Shown one piece after another: positions 24,299-31,706 of a stretch of DNA of 64,000 bases (positions are counted from its first letter, which is position 1; each line of letters begins with the position of its first letter). Below the pieces are notes generated by a model. That model was given only the letters and a program-made list of their open reading frames with translations. It had not been told where the DNA came from and did no database searches. The position numbers and the translations under genes were made by a program. The DNA comes from a virus. The stretch is from positions 19,981-83,980 of the IMG/VR virus record IMGVR_UViG_3300009152_000003. One strand, given 5' to 3'.

Positions 24299-24606
24299 CT
24301 TCCGGCAACAACCACGCAACACCTGCCGCCAATAGCCAGCCAGCCATGCGCGGCCCGGCTCACCGCAAATCGGAAGCTCAGAAGGCTATCGAGCAGGGGG
24401 CTCAGCTGCCCGCGGCCTACCTCAAGATCAACTTGGAGGTCAGTCGCTCCTTCCTGCTCCAGCTGCGCCTGATTGGCAACGCCGTTGGCGAACACAATCG
24501 CGCAATGATTGCTCAGAAGCTCTGCGCTATTTCGTCCATTCCCTACTACAAACAAATCGGCGTCAACCTCACAGAAGAAGACGTCAACAGCATGACTGCC
24601 CTCTGA
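23977..24606 (+). CDS. Hypothetical protein (209 aa)
   Basis: Beta-rich N-terminal domain (HNGYHFAYYDRVAPTGKQCVVAF...), an acidic linker with Pro, then a helical C-terminal domain (YLKINLEVSRSFLLQLRLIGNAVGEHNRAMIAQKLCAI). The start ATG lies within the previous open frame. No family identified. It closes the Gp157 transcription unit. Confidence 0.65.
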   Translation: MAVHTITSAPRPSFRHNGYHFAYYDRVAPTGKQCVVAFPTSLADTIKPGFQFDEATSVHWDDALKASVLHLDFDERESLAEPSLPPDPESGWGDIDYPAPSPAEVELTSGNNHATPAANSQPAMRGPAHRKSEAQKAIEQGAQLPAAYLKINLEVSRSFLLQLRLIGNAVGEHNRAMIAQKLCAISSIPYYKQIGVNLTEEDVNSMTAL

Positions 24607-24636
24607 TACCGGCGAATGAGTGCGTTCTTGTGGGTG

Positions 24637-24651
24637 CACTCAGCAGTGCAC
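24637..24651 (+). promoter_or_regulatory. CACTCAGCAGTGCAC element, copy 6
   Basis: Exact 15-mer, only 24 bases before the ATG at 24675. Here the CTGTTGAG arm is absent, but GTGCACT upstream pairs perfectly with AGTGCAC (7 pairs, loop CAGC), so the conserved core may be a protein site as well as an RNA hairpin. Confidence 0.75.
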
Positions 24652-24674
24652 ATTCCTTGTTCCTTGTTTTCGCT

Positions 24675-25271
24675 ATGGAAGCTCTCCTTGCTCCGCAAGA
24701 CACCGCTCTTGCTCCTCTCCCCTCGTGGGCTGTTCCGGCCACGCCCGAGCGCAACTACACCACCGTCGGCATCTCTGCTGACGGCCTCCTCTACATCTAC
24801 GGCGACAGCGCCTCATCGCCAGGTCCCATCCTGCCCAGCGTGCTTGGCGTCGTCGTCGACATCCAAATCAGCCAACACGGCGGTGCCAGCCGCTACGGAG
24901 TCCGAGACTACCTGGACCTCCACCTGGGCACCGCCATCCCTGGTGAGTTCGTCGTGCTGCGCTTGCCCTGTCAGGCAAAGCCGCACCTCGATACCAGCGA
25001 GCTACAGACCCCGTGGTCCGTACGCTCCCTCGTTGGCGCTCTCCTCCTGCTTGACTTGCAGGAGACAGCGATCAAACTGCAAACCAAGCGCGGGAACACC
25101 ACCACGTTCTTCCGCGTCTTCCCCCACTCCGCCGAGGGGATCGAGCAACCCGAAGTCCGGGCCGAATCCATCGGACCGGCACAGGGCGACCTCGAGATCG
25201 CTGTTAACCGACTGCGCAGCCAGCTCGGTCTCCCTCCTCAATTCACCGAGCCCTTCGTTGATGTCACCTGA
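24675..25271 (+). CDS. Hypothetical protein (198 aa)
   Basis: Beta-rich middle (YTTVGISADGLLYIYGDS..., RYGVRDYLDLHLGTAIPGEFVVLRLPC), consistent with an OB- or SH3-like barrel, and a C-terminal helix (LEIAVNRLRSQLGLPPQF). It follows repeat copy 6. No known family. Overlaps the next gene by 11 bases. Confidence 0.6.
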   Translation: MEALLAPQDTALAPLPSWAVPATPERNYTTVGISADGLLYIYGDSASSPGPILPSVLGVVVDIQISQHGGASRYGVRDYLDLHLGTAIPGEFVVLRLPCQAKPHLDTSELQTPWSVRSLVGALLLLDLQETAIKLQTKRGNTTTFFRVFPHSAEGIEQPEVRAESIGPAQGDLEIAVNRLRSQLGLPPQFTEPFVDVT

Positions 25272-25785
25272 CCCATCTGTACCGGACCAGATCTCCCAGG
25301 AATCCCTGCAACAGTTCCTGCTCAACGCCTCATCAGCAGGTGCCAGGGATCTGCCAATCGGAACCAAAGTTCCTCGGCTGCCGCTTAGCGACCCTGACTT
25401 TGGGGCCGCCGACTTGGTCGTCGCCTTGGAACAGCTCCTGGCAGCGGCGGGTGGAGCCAACTCGCTTCACCTCATGCACGCCAGCAGCTTCCTGCTGAGC
25501 GTTGTCGTCGCCGCTATGGAGCGACGCCTCGAAGATCCGGAGATTGCCGAAATCGGCGGGCTGGCCGGACTCGTCTTTCTGGCCACAACTCGAACGCTGA
25601 TCAGGGGCATCGTCACCTGCATCGGTCAGATCGATGACTTCATCGGTCCCCTCACCGTTGTCCACGCCGAGAGCATCGGCGGCGGCCCTGGCAGCCGCAA
25701 GGGGCTCGTCAGTGACGGCACCCTTTCCGCCCTGGGTCTCGACATCGAGGACTACGACCGCGAGTTCAAGCGGCGCGTCCCCTGA
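25261..25785 (+). CDS. Hypothetical helical protein (174 aa)
   Basis: After a Pro/Ser N-terminus, residues 55-140 are strongly helical and hydrophobic (NSLHLMHASSFLLSVVVAAMERR, GLVFLATTRTLIRGIVTCIG). A polar Gly-rich loop and an acidic end follow. It might be a helical bundle or membrane-associated. ATG at 25261 overlaps the previous stop. Confidence 0.6.
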   Translation: MSPDPSVPDQISQESLQQFLLNASSAGARDLPIGTKVPRLPLSDPDFGAADLVVALEQLLAAAGGANSLHLMHASSFLLSVVVAAMERRLEDPEIAEIGGLAGLVFLATTRTLIRGIVTCIGQIDDFIGPLTVVHAESIGGGPGSRKGLVSDGTLSALGLDIEDYDREFKRRVP

Positions 25786-25827
25786 CCTTCCCCACTCGCA
25801 CCTCTCTCTTCATCCCCTTCTCACCCC

Positions 25828-26910
25828 ATGTCAAGCGAGTTCACTTCAGGCGTCTTTGCTTTCGGCACCAAAGCCTGGCACAACGAAGGCGATGTCATCG
25901 AAGGCACCCTGCCGGCTGACGAGATGTTCCGCCGCGCCCAGGCCCTCTTCCCCGTCGAGACGCTCCAGCTCCACGCCGGCGACATTGACAGCCCTGCCCT
26001 GCACGACGCCATCGCCCGCGCTGCCGATCAGTCCTTCAGCTCACCAGAAGAGCGCGGCATCGCCATCCACCAGGCACTTCAGCAGCACCTGGTCTCGCTC
26101 AGGGAAAACCGTGTCGGCATCTGGCGCCCCGACGAACGCAAGATTCTCGGCACCGCCAGCCCTGGCTACCGCGTCATCCCCAACGTCCGACTCCTCGACT
26201 TCGCCCAGGCCATCCGCGAAGAAACCGACATGGACGCCTGCGTCGTCCTGCGCAACGGCGCCAAGGTCGCCTTCACGGCCAAGATTCGGGGCACCGACCA
26301 GCAGGTCGTGCCCGGCGACAAGGTGTACCGCAACATCGTGGGCTACCTCGGTCATGACGGCTCGACCGCGTTTGGCGGCATGTTCTCAGACATCCGCGTT
26401 GTCTGCCGCAACACCCTTGGCTTTGCGATGAGCGATGCCAACCGCCACGGGCGGCAGTTCACTATCCGCCACACCGACAACGACGTCGCCCAGATCGACA
26501 ACGTGCTTCAGAACATCGACATCGCCCGCCAGACCTTCGCTGCCGTCCTTGACGACTACCGCAGCATGCAGGCCACGCCGATGGGCCTCGACCTCTACCG
26601 CCACTGGCTGGAGCAGGTCTACCAAGTCCCCGACGTCAAGCTCGTCGGCGGCGACACTCGCCCGGGCCGCATCGACGACATGCCCCGCAAGTGGGCGCAG
26701 CTTGAGCGTGCCTGGAACTACGGCCTCGGCCGTGACATCCCCGGTGTTTCCGGCACCGTCTACGCCGGCCTCAACGCCGTCACCGAAGTCGAGACTTCGA
26801 TGCTGACTGCCGGTGCCGGCAAGCGCCGCCTGCACTCGACCCTGTTCGGCACCGGTGCTGGCGTCATCCGCCGCGCCAACGAACTGGCGCGTGATCTGGT
26901 GACTGCCTGA
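25828..26910 (+). CDS. DUF932 / phage-plasmid-like protein
   Basis: 360 aa. Recognised from the family order: AFGTKAWHNEGDVI near the N-terminus, then SPGYRVIPN, the core GDKVYRNIVGYLGHDGSTAFGGMFSDIRVVCRNTL, and the C-terminal NAVTEVETSM with a basic end. Members occur in phages and plasmids with unknown biochemical function. It precedes the GHKL-metallopeptidase gene in one block, separated by a terminator-like hairpin. Confidence 0.85.
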   Translation: MSSEFTSGVFAFGTKAWHNEGDVIEGTLPADEMFRRAQALFPVETLQLHAGDIDSPALHDAIARAADQSFSSPEERGIAIHQALQQHLVSLRENRVGIWRPDERKILGTASPGYRVIPNVRLLDFAQAIREETDMDACVVLRNGAKVAFTAKIRGTDQQVVPGDKVYRNIVGYLGHDGSTAFGGMFSDIRVVCRNTLGFAMSDANRHGRQFTIRHTDNDVAQIDNVLQNIDIARQTFAAVLDDYRSMQATPMGLDLYRHWLEQVYQVPDVKLVGGDTRPGRIDDMPRKWAQLERAWNYGLGRDIPGVSGTVYAGLNAVTEVETSMLTAGAGKRRLHSTLFGTGAGVIRRANELARDLVTA

Positions 26911-26921
26911 TCGATCTTCCT

Positions 26922-26953
26922 GCCCCTGCTGTTTGCGGGGGCTTCCTCTCTTT
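26922..26953 (+). terminator. Terminator-like hairpin after DUF932 gene
   Basis: GCCCCTGC pairs with GCGGGGGC (8 pairs, one T-G; loop of 5), followed by a pyrimidine-rich TTCCTCTCTTTC tract rather than pure T. Confidence 0.65.
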
Positions 26954-26969
26954 CCTCTCACCTCACTCC

Positions 26970-28316
26970 ATGGCCAAATTCCAACTGACCATCAGCTCCG
27001 ACTACGTCAGCGACTGGAGCGCCTACGAAGGCGTCCGTGAATCCATCCAGAACGCCCTGGATGGCAAGGATGCCGGCCATCCCATGCACATCCGTCATAA
27101 CGGTGACACCCTCAACATCGCCAACTTCGGCGTGCGCCTCGACCGCTCGGTCTGGCTGATGGGCAGCACATCCAAAGCTGAGACCGACGCCCGCGGCCAC
27201 TTCGGCGAAGGGCTCAAACTCGGCGCCCTGGCTCTGGTCCGTGCCGGCCGCAAGCTCCGCATCGTCAACGATGACGAGGACTGGCTCTGCACCCTTGAGG
27301 ACTCCAAGGCCTTCCCGGGCCAGCAGGTCCTGACTGTCACCACCCGCAAGCGCCCCACCCCGCTGGGTGCCTTCTCGGTTCAGGTCCTCTGTTCCGAGGA
27401 GGAATGGAGCGAGTGGCAGGACTCCTTCATTGACCTCAAGCCCAAGGCTCTGAAGTCGATCCCCGCCGGCGGCGTCCAGATCCTCACCGATCCCGTCGAG
27501 CGTGGCCGCTGCTATGTCAAAGGCATCTTTGTCGAATACAAGCCGGATCTTTACGCTGGCTACAACTTCAACCGCGACGTTCGCACCGACCGCGATCGCC
27601 GGGTGATGAACAGCTTCGACTTCGACTACCACGCCGGCAACGCCTGGATCGGCGCCCTCACCGACGGAGAGATCACTCCCACCGACATGCTGGCCATGCT
27701 GCAATCAGCAGCGCCAGATGCTAAGGCAACCGGCAACCGCTATTGCCCCGCTTCTGGTATCGAAGCCGTCGGCACTGCCTGGACTTCCATCCATGGCGCC
27801 TCTGCTATGCCTGTTCTTGATCAAGCCGGCGCCATCGAAGCTGGTCACTATGGCCGGATCGGCATCATCGCCAGCCCTGCGACCTGCACCTTCCTCGATG
27901 ACCACCCGACATTGAGCCTCAAGTCCCTGCGGGTGGCGAAGCGCAACGACGTCACGGCCACCTACGGCCTGGGCGATCTCACCTATTCCGAGCGTTTCAT
28001 CTACCAGTCCGCCATCGAAGCCATCACCCCGACGCTTAACTCCATGGGCATCACGCCCATCGCGCCTCGTCTCGGCCTCGTCGACTTTCAGTGTGACGAC
28101 GTCCTTGGCCTGCACCGCTTCAACCGAGAAGAATCCGTGCACCAGATCCTGGTGGCACGGCGCACCCTCAAGTCCCTGCCCTCCTTCCTGCAGGTGCTCG
28201 TCCACGAGATTGCTCACGACTTCGGCGGCGACGGCGAAGTCAGTCACGAGCGCGCCGAAGGCGAGATCTTCTCCAAGGTCATCAGCCGACTGCTCGATGC
28301 CGCCCTGGTCGCATGA
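26970..28316 (+). CDS. GHKL-type ATPase fused to a HExxH metallopeptidase-like domain
   Basis: 448 aa. The N-terminal Bergerat-type ATP-binding domain shows ESIQNALDG (Glu24 and Asn28, the N-box), ANFGV as a degenerate G1, MGSTSK, then GHFGEGLKLGALAL near residues 76-86 (G2 lid). The C-terminal region has HEIAH at residues 412-416, followed by an acidic GDGEVSHE segment that could supply the third zinc ligand. Related phage and bacterial ATP-binding proteins with the FGEGLK box exist; their function is unknown. The leader is pyrimidine-rich, without a Shine-Dalgarno. It is coupled by ATGA to a zinc-ribbon gene. Regulatory protease or anti-defence roles are speculation. Confidence 0.75.
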   Translation: MAKFQLTISSDYVSDWSAYEGVRESIQNALDGKDAGHPMHIRHNGDTLNIANFGVRLDRSVWLMGSTSKAETDARGHFGEGLKLGALALVRAGRKLRIVNDDEDWLCTLEDSKAFPGQQVLTVTTRKRPTPLGAFSVQVLCSEEEWSEWQDSFIDLKPKALKSIPAGGVQILTDPVERGRCYVKGIFVEYKPDLYAGYNFNRDVRTDRDRRVMNSFDFDYHAGNAWIGALTDGEITPTDMLAMLQSAAPDAKATGNRYCPASGIEAVGTAWTSIHGASAMPVLDQAGAIEAGHYGRIGIIASPATCTFLDDHPTLSLKSLRVAKRNDVTATYGLGDLTYSERFIYQSAIEAITPTLNSMGITPIAPRLGLVDFQCDDVLGLHRFNREESVHQILVARRTLKSLPSFLQVLVHEIAHDFGGDGEVSHERAEGEIFSKVISRLLDAALVA

Positions 28317-28612
28317 CCGACGGCGCCATGCGACAAGTCGGGACGCCCTGTCCCGACTGCGGCTCGATCGAGCGCGGTGTCATCGAGTCGCGGCCCCGCA
28401 GTGGCGGCTCGATCTACCGCCGCTGCTTTTGCCGCCGGTGCGGTACTCGCTACACCACTCGGGAACAACTGGTCGGCGAGGCAGCCACCAAGACGCCCGA
28501 CGACAGCCGCGCCGAACGGCTCAGACGCGCGGCAATGATCGATCAGATCGATCGCATCGAGCGCAGCCTTGCCGTCCTCAGGAAGAACGTGCCTCCTGTC
28601 AATTTGACCTGA
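28313..28612 (+). CDS. NrdR-like zinc-ribbon protein (99 aa)
   Basis: CPDC near residue 11 and CRRC about 30 residues later, with RRCFCRRCGTRYTTRE closely matching the zinc-ribbon of the NrdR transcriptional regulator. The ATP-cone domain that NrdR uses to sense nucleotides is absent; only a short charged helix follows. It could therefore bind DNA or RNA but not nucleotides in the NrdR manner. Starts within the stop of the GHKL gene. Confidence 0.75.
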   Translation: MTDGAMRQVGTPCPDCGSIERGVIESRPRSGGSIYRRCFCRRCGTRYTTREQLVGEAATKTPDDSRAERLRRAAMIDQIDRIERSLAVLRKNVPPVNLT

Positions 28613-28624
28613 TCTTTGTAGCCC

Positions 28625-28639
28625 CACTCAGCAGTGCAC
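28625..28639 (+). promoter_or_regulatory. CACTCAGCAGTGCAC element, copy 7
   Basis: Exact 15-mer. The 3' arm differs (TGTGTTGCTG), yet it still pairs with CAGCAGTGCA over ten positions, including three G-U. It lies 59 bases before the putative ACG start at 28698. Last copy in the window. Confidence 0.75.
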
Positions 28640-28697
28640 AGATCTGTGTTGCTGGCTGGGGTTGCTTGTCCTCTTTGTTTCCTAGCTCCCTCCTTCC

Positions 28698-29249
28698 ACG
28701 ACCGAAACCAACGCCATCCAGTATTTCGACATTGCCAAACAGATTCAGCAACGCTACGAAAACCTGAGTTCCGAAAAAGACCAATGTGTCTTGCAGTTGC
28801 GGGCAATCTTTGCTTTCCTACGCACCAAGTACCCCGACCTGCGGCGCATCGAAATCGTCTACGACGGCTGCGGTGATAGCGGCCAGGTCGAATCGATTCA
28901 CTTTAGCTCGGACTGCGATGTTTGGACGCACTCGACCAACTTAAAAATCGACGACTCGGAGGTTCTTCCCAACGAAATCGCCTGTGGCCACACAGCTCGC
29001 AAAGGGCACTGGTGCAACGAGCGCCGCGAGTGGGTTCAAGACGAAGAGCTTCGCAATGAAAACATTGCAGACGCTCTAGACCGCATTGGTTGGGACATCG
29101 CCTATGGCGAAAACCCTGGCTTTGAGGTCAACGAAGGCGGTTACGGCACCGTCTCTGTCTCCACTGACGGCGACTCCGATGAGATCCGGGTCAACCTTGA
29201 GCACAGCGAACGCTACGAGTCGACAACCGATACCTCTTACACCTATTGA
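28698..29249 (+). CDS. Acidic hypothetical protein with probable ACG start (183 aa)
   Basis: The coding frame (TETNAIQYFDIAKQIQQRYEN...) extends well upstream of the first standard start (TTG at 28791) back to a TAG at 28683. The only start-like codon between is ACG at 28698, in the context ACGACCGA, matching ATGACCGA at the 17827 gene. The frame ends in an acidic domain with DGDSDEIRVNLEHSE. Either a non-ATG start is used or an ATG was mutated. Function unknown. Confidence 0.55.
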   Translation, partial: TTETNAIQYFDIAKQIQQRYENLSSEKDQCVLQLRAIFAFLRTKYPDLRRIEIVYDGCGDSGQVESIHFSSDCDVWTHSTNLKIDDSEVLPNEIACGHTARKGHWCNERREWVQDEELRNENIADALDRIGWDIAYGENPGFEVNEGGYGTVSVSTDGDSDEIRVNLEHSERYESTTDTSYTY

Positions 29250-29656
29250 TGTCTCACTACCACTACCACGCCGTCAGCAGTGCCAATGCGTTTGGCGGTG
29301 CGCCTGAAGACTATCACAAGTTCCATCAGTGGATGGACCGAGGTCGCGTCGGCACCGACCGGCTACTGCATCGGATGCTCGCTCATCACACCCAAGGTAT
29401 CCAAGATGCCATCGCGCTGTTTGGCGACACCATCACCAACAGCAAAGGACGTCAAGTCCCGACATCTCTGCTGGCGCATCAGCACATCCTTGAGGACCTC
29501 GGCTTCGTGCCCACGCTTGAACACTGCCTCGAACTGCTCCACTGTCCGCGCTGGGCCAGCAAGCCGGCGCGCCTGCTGCACAGCCGACTCAGCGAAGTCC
29601 TCCCCGTCGACCCTGAACCTGCTTCTTCCCCCGCAACCCCCATTCATGGAAACTAA
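29249..29656 (+). CDS. DUF6915-family protein (135 aa)
   Basis: Matches the family pattern: His-rich start HYHYHAVSSANAFGGAPEDYHKFHQWMD, then HRMLAHHTQGIQDAIALFGDTITNSKGRQVP and HQHILEDLGFVPTL. These small proteins are widespread in phages and prophages with no known function. ATG overlaps the previous TGA (TGATG). Confidence 0.75.
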   Translation: MSHYHYHAVSSANAFGGAPEDYHKFHQWMDRGRVGTDRLLHRMLAHHTQGIQDAIALFGDTITNSKGRQVPTSLLAHQHILEDLGFVPTLEHCLELLHCPRWASKPARLLHSRLSEVLPVDPEPASSPATPIHGN

Positions 29657-29705
29657 ATCCATCGACCACTACCCCGAACCCTGAGTTCGCTGCAGTGAGA
29701 TCATG
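29646..29705 (+). pseudogene. Truncated duplicate of the start of the 30019 gene
   Basis: Sixty bases match the start of the 30019-30423 gene with about six substitutions. The copy begins ATGGAAAC...AAATCCATCGACC, reads METKSIDHYPEP and stops at TGA 29682-29684. It overlaps the end of the DUF6915 gene. A remnant of a local duplication. Confidence 0.75.
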
Positions 29706-29993
29706 CTTTCTGATCCCCAATTTTCTCCTTCCATGCCTGACACATCTGAAGAGCTGATCACGATCAGCGAGAAAGATCTCGTCGAGTCTCTAGCCCTTGC
29801 AATGAGCGCCGAGGACATCGACGAAGACATCTGCAACAGCGTGATCGCCACGTTGCTTGATGCCATCACCAACCACTGCGATTCGCTTCCTAGTGATCTT
29901 AAGGCGCAGCAGCGTTACGACAGCAACGACGAAACAGCAATGGCTGCTTTCAACTTTCCCAGCGATTCTTTCGAAGTCCAGCGCTGGATCTGA
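29703..29993 (+). CDS. Acidic helical protein (96 aa)
   Basis: Highly acidic (EELITISEKDLVESLALAMSAEDIDEDICNSV), predicted all-helical. Start ATG at 29703 or 29733. It sits between the two copies of the 60-base duplication. Small acidic phage proteins of this kind are candidates for host-protein or DNA-mimic roles, but nothing specific is seen. Confidence 0.55.
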   Translation: MLSDPQFSPSMPDTSEELITISEKDLVESLALAMSAEDIDEDICNSVIATLLDAITNHCDSLPSDLKAQQRYDSNDETAMAAFNFPSDSFEVQRWI

Positions 29994-30018
29994 CTCCAAA
30001 TTCCCCACTCTTTCTGCA

Positions 30019-30423
30019 ATGGAAACCAAATCCATCGACCACTACCCTGAACCCGGGGTTCGCTGCAGTGAGATCACGCTCACTGTTCGCATAACCTACG
30101 AATCCTTTTTCACCGCTCCTGGTGAATGGGACCACGACCACATGTTACACGCACTTGTCGGTGACTCGCCTCTCGAGCGTTACGGAATCGAGGGCTACGA
30201 CGTCAACTGCACCAGCCACGTCGAATGGGTTGAAATCAACCCCATCACCTACAGCCCTGGCTTCGACAAAAGCGTCGTCACCACCGCTCCGGTGGACGAG
30301 ACCAACTACCGCGATCACTGTCGAGCGCTCAATCGCGTCCCCTCGCAAGCCGGCTTCTGGCGATACGTCCTCAAAAACCTCCACGGCATTCAAAAGCTCC
30401 CACCCTCCAATGCCCCTCACTGA
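30019..30423 (+). CDS. Hypothetical acidic protein (134 aa)
   Basis: Begins METKSIDHYPEPGVRCSEITLTVRITYES, a beta strand-rich start, and continues with HVEWVEINPITYSPGF. Intact partner of the truncated copy at 29646. No family recognised. Overlaps the next gene by 14 bases. Confidence 0.6.
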   Translation: METKSIDHYPEPGVRCSEITLTVRITYESFFTAPGEWDHDHMLHALVGDSPLERYGIEGYDVNCTSHVEWVEINPITYSPGFDKSVVTTAPVDETNYRDHCRALNRVPSQAGFWRYVLKNLHGIQKLPPSNAPH

Positions 30424-30784
30424 TCCCAAGCTCCATCCCCTAGCCGTCCTCGGCAAAGCGCCTGAGCCCAGCGGCTGCCTCAAGGGTTACTGCAACACGA
30501 CCTACGACAACCTCGTCGCCCTGCTGGGGCAGCCGCACACTCACCGCGGCGACAAGACCAACGTCGAGTGGGCTTTTCGCTGCAACGACGGGACCACCTT
30601 CCACGTCTACGACTGGAAGCTGCCTTCCACTCCCAAAGGCCCGTACGACTGGCACATCGGCGGCAGTAGCAGCTCTGCCCTTGTCGCCTTTCATCGCTTC
30701 ACGGGACTGCCGGTGACGCCACTCGACGTCGAGTCCTACCAAGTCGCCTACGTCTGGAAACCAAACTCAATCTTTCCCCTCTGA
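30410..30784 (+). CDS. Hypothetical protein (124 aa)
   Basis: Alpha/beta protein: the phrase YCNTTYDNLVALLGQPHTHRGDKTNVEWAF..DGTTFHVYDWK is well patterned (helix, then strands) and reminiscent of small phage proteins that begin with a LALLGQP-type helix. Start ATG 30410; stop overlaps the next start. Confidence 0.6.
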   Translation: MPLTDPKLHPLAVLGKAPEPSGCLKGYCNTTYDNLVALLGQPHTHRGDKTNVEWAFRCNDGTTFHVYDWKLPSTPKGPYDWHIGGSSSSALVAFHRFTGLPVTPLDVESYQVAYVWKPNSIFPL

Positions 30785-31392
30785 TGCCCATCAACAAAGC
30801 AAAAGCACTCAAGCTCAAGAACAGCTTGCTTGAGCATCACTCTCTCTCTGACTTTCACAGCCTACCCAGGGTTGACCTAGTGCAGAGAATCGTTCACGAC
30901 GCCGGCCTGGCCACGGCGTTCATCCCCATGATGGAGCGCTATAAGAAGGACCACAGCACTGCCAAGTGGCGCATGCACCTGGCAGTTGTCGACCCCGGCA
31001 ACAACGACGTTTGCTTCTGGTGGGATCGCTTAGAGGCCATCGACCCCGCTTACGCCCTCATCGAATTGAGGCCGATGACCGACTACGTCGGCACGCTCGA
31101 TACGTGCAACCTTTCCAGCCTCTGGTGGTCCGCCATGGGAGCTGGCCACGAACTGGCCAGCCTGCTCGCTCCGGACTGGCGCAAAGTTCGCGACCAGATG
31201 CGGGACAAGGGGCCGGATGGGCGCGCTCACTGGGGCACCCAGTTCCGCGGGGCATTTGCTCAAGCCTTTGACGACCACTGGGCTGATGACAGTCTCGTGC
31301 TTCGGCCCACGGTCAAGGCCGACAAACGGCTGCTGCGCTACTGCACGGCACCGCGGATCAATCCACCAACCATTGCAGCTTCTGAACTATGA
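30784..31392 (+). CDS. Hypothetical protein (202 aa)
   Basis: Helical basic N-terminus (INKAKALKLKNSLLEHHSLS), then a mixed domain rich in Trp (FWWDRLEAIDPAYALIEL, SLWWSAMGAGHELASLL). No motif with known function. ATGA coupling to the next gene. Confidence 0.6.
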   Translation: MPINKAKALKLKNSLLEHHSLSDFHSLPRVDLVQRIVHDAGLATAFIPMMERYKKDHSTAKWRMHLAVVDPGNNDVCFWWDRLEAIDPAYALIELRPMTDYVGTLDTCNLSSLWWSAMGAGHELASLLAPDWRKVRDQMRDKGPDGRAHWGTQFRGAFAQAFDDHWADDSLVLRPTVKADKRLLRYCTAPRINPPTIAASEL

Positions 31393-31706
31393 GCATCCAG
31401 CACAACATCACTGAAGTCCAGGGAAAAATCAGCCTCGCTCTTGAAGCCCTCGATCTTGCCGCTCACTTTGGCGGCACCTGGGGTGAGCACCCCCAGCATG
31501 AAGTCGGCGCCTGGGCCGAAGAAGTCGCCAGCGAAGACACCCGCCTGGGTTACTGGGAGTGGGTCGCCAACCGCATCGACAGCGGTGACTTTGATCTCGA
31601 TGACGACGAGAGCGACGACGACACGGACGAAGGCGGCGGAACGGACGACCAGGCAAACAGCGTCGCAGCGATCCTGAAGGCTGGCTTCGATGAGATGTTC
31701 GAATGA
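31389..31706 (+). CDS. Very acidic C-terminal tail protein (105 aa)
   Basis: Residues 1-65 are helical. Residues 66-85 are an almost pure Asp/Glu run (DLDDDESDDDTDEGG), then a short helix. Such tails occur in DNA-mimic or histone-like-interacting proteins, but the role is unknown. Confidence 0.6.
   Translation: MSIQHNITEVQGKISLALEALDLAAHFGGTWGEHPQHEVGAWAEEVASEDTRLGYWEWVANRIDSGDFDLDDDESDDDTDEGGGTDDQANSVAAILKAGFDEMFE

Noticed and set aside
26958-27704. Minus-strand frame of 248 codons opposite the GHKL gene
   Set aside because: Composition is Val/Gly/Asp-rich in the manner of complement readings of codon-biased genes; the plus strand has clear ATPase motifs.
16679-28639. The seven 15-mers as a CRISPR array or transposon ends
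   Set aside because: Spacing is irregular (from about 90 bases to several kb), all copies are in the same direction, and they stand before genes; there is no spacer structure and no transposase.
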